This document shows, piece by piece, positions 62,141 to 64,000 of a stretch of 64,000 bases of DNA. The DNA comes from Archangium sp. (GTDB taxonomy: Bacteria; Myxococcota; Myxococcia; Myxococcales; Myxococcaceae). Every line of letters starts with the position of its first letter. The stretch's first letter is position 1. The DNA is taken from the NCBI GenBank assembly GCA_030681645.1, contig JAUXRX010000002.1, positions 62,001 to 126,000 on the forward strand. Reading direction: 5' to 3'. A model generated the notes under the pieces. It made no database searches and was not told the origin of the DNA. It was given only the letters and a program-made list of their open reading frames with translations. The translations under genes were made by a program, and so were the position numbers.

Positions 62141-62946
62141 TACCTCTTGAGAGAAGCGAGATTGATCCGTTTGAGCGACTCCGGCGAATGCTCAAGCGAA
62201 AGAGCCAAGAAGTGCGAGCCGAGTTCGAGTCCCGGTTTGATTTTGTTGAGCGCGCATACACTTCCTTCGACTTCGGTACGCCTGAGTTCATGTCCGTGGC
62301 TGGGATCCACCTCGGACCCGAGGAGGACGCTCGCTGGGGTGGCCTGTACAGGTACGATCAGGCTGATATTGCCTCCCTAAAGGAGGAGATTGATCTGCAG
62401 TTGGATGGACTTTGTTGGTATTGTCGGTTGGCGCCTGCCGACTCGCTGGACCACATTCTCCCGCAAGTCGAGAATCCATTGTTCGCGGTTCACAGCAGCA
62501 ACTTGGTACCTGCTTGCACCAAGTGCAATCGCAAGAAAAATGCCCGAAACCGCAATCGTCGCGATACCATATATCCATACGGCGAGATGGAGAGAGAAGT
62601 TCGATGGCTATTTGCGAAAATTGAACTGGTCGAGAATAAGGTCGAGGTCGAGTTCACGGCTAACTTGCTGGAATTGACGAACTCTCGAACGCGCGAGATG
62701 GTGTCCCGCCACCTTGATGTGATGGGGGTTTGTGAAATGTACTCGTTGCATTTTTTGCAGGCCGGTCGCACGTTCATGGTTGCCCAGTTTGGACGCGAGC
62801 GCGGTGGCCGGCAGGTGGTGGACGCAATCAGTGCGGTTCTGCCTGGATATCAGGCGAGTTTCGGTCCAAACTATTACCTCTCAGTCGGCATGGAAGCGCT
62901 CTCGCAGTGTGATGATTTGACTATTTCGGCTTTCTTGCGGAAGTAG
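62137..62946 (+). CDS. HNH endonuclease of the retron (PtuB-like)
   Basis: The 269-residue protein has a zinc-bound HNH fold: C93-W-Y-C96, SLDHILPQ with His106, NLVPACTKCNRKK with C127, C130 and Asn131. The N-terminus has DPFERLRRMLKRKSQEVR and a helical region; the C-terminus after about 160 is beta-rich. Its ATG overlaps the ATPase stop (ATGA), indicating a complex made in fixed ratio. In Retron-Eco7 the PtuB nuclease cuts tRNA on phage attack; the target here is unknown. Confidence 0.82.
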   Translation: MIPLERSEIDPFERLRRMLKRKSQEVRAEFESRFDFVERAYTSFDFGTPEFMSVAGIHLGPEEDARWGGLYRYDQADIASLKEEIDLQLDGLCWYCRLAPADSLDHILPQVENPLFAVHSSNLVPACTKCNRKKNARNRNRRDTIYPYGEMEREVRWLFAKIELVENKVEVEFTANLLELTNSRTREMVSRHLDVMGVCEMYSLHFLQAGRTFMVAQFGRERGGRQVVDAISAVLPGYQASFGPNYYLSVGMEALSQCDDLTISAFLRK

Positions 62947-63181
62947 TTTTCCAGACTGCTTCGCTTCGGGTCTGCGGGATTGGTCCGGAGGCAATACCGA
63001 GCTTGGCACTACGTCCGCGTTCCGCGCCGCATGTTGGTGCTGCGTATGGTCTTGGGCCTTCCGGCTGGCGCGATGGATTCCTTCGCGACGTAAATGCACA
63101 TCCCTCAACGCGCTGCTTCTCCCGCTCGCACGCCAACGAGTGAGGCGTCTCTCGCGCGCTTCAGTCGCCGAAAACAACGAC

Positions 63182-63234
63182 TGACCCCGACGGGCTCGGG
63201 CTCCCGTCCGCCCGCGATGAGCAGCTGATGAACT
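63182..63234. repeat. imperfect direct repeat, right of the retron operon
   Basis: This is the partner of 59231-59279, with TGACCCCGACG, CGTCCGCCCGCGATG and CTGATGAACTT in order. The rest of 62947-63316 holds no gene I can support. Confidence 0.65.
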
Positions 63235-63316
63235 TCACCTGCTTCGAGTGCTTCCGGCTGCGCTGAGTGCTCTCGCATTTCCGCCAACTTGAGCAATCGG
63301 GACACCGGTCAACACG

Positions 63317-63361
63317 TTGCCAAGGCGAGGGTCGAGAGTTCAAATCTCTTTTCCCGCTCCA
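63317..63361 (+). other. attachment site, right copy (tRNA-Gly 3 prime fragment)
   Basis: This is an exact 45-bp copy of the tRNA-Gly end. The 5 prime half of the tRNA is absent, so it is not a functional tRNA. It marks the right end of an island of about 5.6 kb. Confidence 0.88.
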
Positions 63362-63376
63362 GAATGAAGTGAAGAA

Positions 63377-63400
63377 GCCCCGGTACCCCCGGGGCTTTTT
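63377..63400 (+). terminator. duplicated tRNA terminator
   Basis: GCCCCGG pairs with CCGGGGC, followed by five T. It matches the terminator after the intact tRNA, so the repeated block extends past the attachment core. Confidence 0.75.
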
Positions 63401-63609
63401 CTTTGCGGGTGGAGCGCTCGCTGCCGCAGCGGTGATCGCTTTTCCCCCTCGACGAACACAGAGGGCTCGAAACAGGGCTTTGGACGGGTGCCGGCGTCGG
63501 GTCCTTCCCAGGAACTTCCAGGATCCCGAGTGGGGATGGTCCCCACCACTGGAAACGAATTGCACCCCGACGGCGGCACCCGTTCAGAGCTGCAGTGACG
63601 ATGCGCAGT

Positions 63610-64000
63610 TCAGCGCGCGCGCAACCGGTCTCGCAGCTCGCTGGCCATGCGCCGGCTCACCGCGAGCGTCGGGCCCTGCCGCAGCACCACTTCCCATCGG
63701 CCGTGGGCGTGCCGCACCTCGTGGACATGGCGGAGATTGACCAGCGAGGACCGGTGAATGCGCACGAAGTCCTGAGTGGGGAGGCGCTCCTCCCACCGCC
63801 GAAGAGTCACGTCGACCAGCGCCGTCGGCTCGTTCGCGAGGTGGACCTCCGAGTAGTCATCGGCCGCCTGGATGAAGGTGATGTCGCGCACCGATGCGAA
63901 GCGGAGCGCCTGGGATTCGCGCAACGCGACGAGGTCCTCCAGGCCCAGCGGGCGTTGTGCCTCGAGGGGCGCAACCCGGCCCAGCGCACGGTCGAGGTGT
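63610..64000 (-). CDS. LytTR-type response regulator, C-terminal part
   Basis: The visible 129 residues end at the stop at 63610, and the frame remains open at base 64000, so the N-terminus (probably a receiver domain) lies outside. The LytTR DNA-binding domain shows DITFIQAADDYSEVHLA, FVRIHRSSLVNLRHV and LAVSRRMASELRDRL, close to the AlgR/LytR family. It would bind direct repeats upstream of target genes. It belongs to the chromosome beyond the island. Confidence 0.85.
   Translation of the reverse strand, partial: HLDRALGRVAPLEAQRPLGLEDLVALRESQALRFASVRDITFIQAADDYSEVHLANEPTALVDVTLRRWEERLPTQDFVRIHRSSLVNLRHVHEVRHAHGRWEVVLRQGPTLAVSRRMASELRDRLRAR

Noticed and set aside
63317-63361. A second tRNA-Gly
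   Set aside because: Only the 3 prime 45 bases are present; the acceptor 5 prime strand and D arm are missing, so it is an attachment-site copy.

Overview
The window is high-GC DNA (most genes run at roughly 65-70 percent GC by eye) and fits a myxobacterium or another member of Myxococcota. The evidence is a Gly-Cys plus hydrophobic plus Arg-Arg-Arg C-terminus of the MYXO-CTERM sorting type at about 32.7 kb, a PilZ protein of the myxobacterial paralogue type, zinc-ribbon/TPR proteins, sushi and Asp-rich surface lipoproteins, an EpsZ-like polysaccharide transferase, and densely packed operons whose stop and start codons overlap. The exact genus cannot be read from this sequence.

Layout. 0-8.4 kb is a phosphate and polyphosphate block: a PilZ protein, a PhoB/PhoR pair, a metallophosphoesterase, a second PhoB-like regulator, and divergent exopolyphosphatase (ppx) and polyphosphate kinase (ppk) genes. 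tatA and a TPR protein follow. 9.7-18.5 kb is an almost continuous leftward run: a TPP-dependent decarboxylase-family enzyme, an isochorismatase-type hydrolase, a Rieske protein, an F420/NADP-reductase-like protein, a pteridine-reductase-like SDR, a FolB-cupin fusion, a lipoprotein, QueD, FolE, a FAD-linked oxidase, and a sigma factor. 18.5-28.2 kb carries surface and envelope proteins, a frameshifted PDZ protein, an ATP-grasp-like protein, a BI-1 protein, a VanY-type peptidase, an Rpn-type nuclease and a [2Fe-2S] protein.

28.8-31.6 kb holds the B12-dependent ribonucleotide reductase nrdJ with an NrdR-box-like operator upstream. 31.7-38 kb has a Cys-rich lipoprotein, a frameshifted MYXO-CTERM protein, a GIN-domain protein, a GNAT/RHH toxin-antitoxin pair, EpsZ-like and GspC-like proteins. 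38-42 kb has three glycosyltransferases. 42-54.5 kb is housekeeping: LptG, LptF, PurD, a zinc-ribbon TPR protein, PurH, two small regulators, a LOG protein, NadB and a lytic transglycosylase. 54.5-57.6 kb has a TPR-AIM24 fusion and PgsA.

57.7-63.4 kb is an accessory island inserted at a tRNA-Gly(GCC) gene. The last 45 bp of the tRNA, plus its terminator, are repeated at the far end. The island has lower GC than its surroundings and no integrase. It carries a HEPN-like protein and a retron: a retron-type reverse transcriptase with the NAxxH, YGDD and VTG motifs, a SMC/OLD-type ATPase, and an HNH nuclease coupled by an ATGA overlap. RT plus PtuA-like ATPase plus PtuB-like HNH is the known Retron-Eco7 (Ec78) architecture. 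A perfect 13-bp inverted repeat at 59354-59366 and 59468-59480 marks a candidate msr-msd RNA.

The second notable thing is a dispersed repeat of about 80-87 bp. It occurs between genes (14.5 kb and three tandem copies at 39.4 kb), and also inside PurH (two tandem copies) and inside a LOG-family protein, in-frame and in the same reading frame in both. That behaviour resembles the protein-inserted palindromic elements of Rickettsia.
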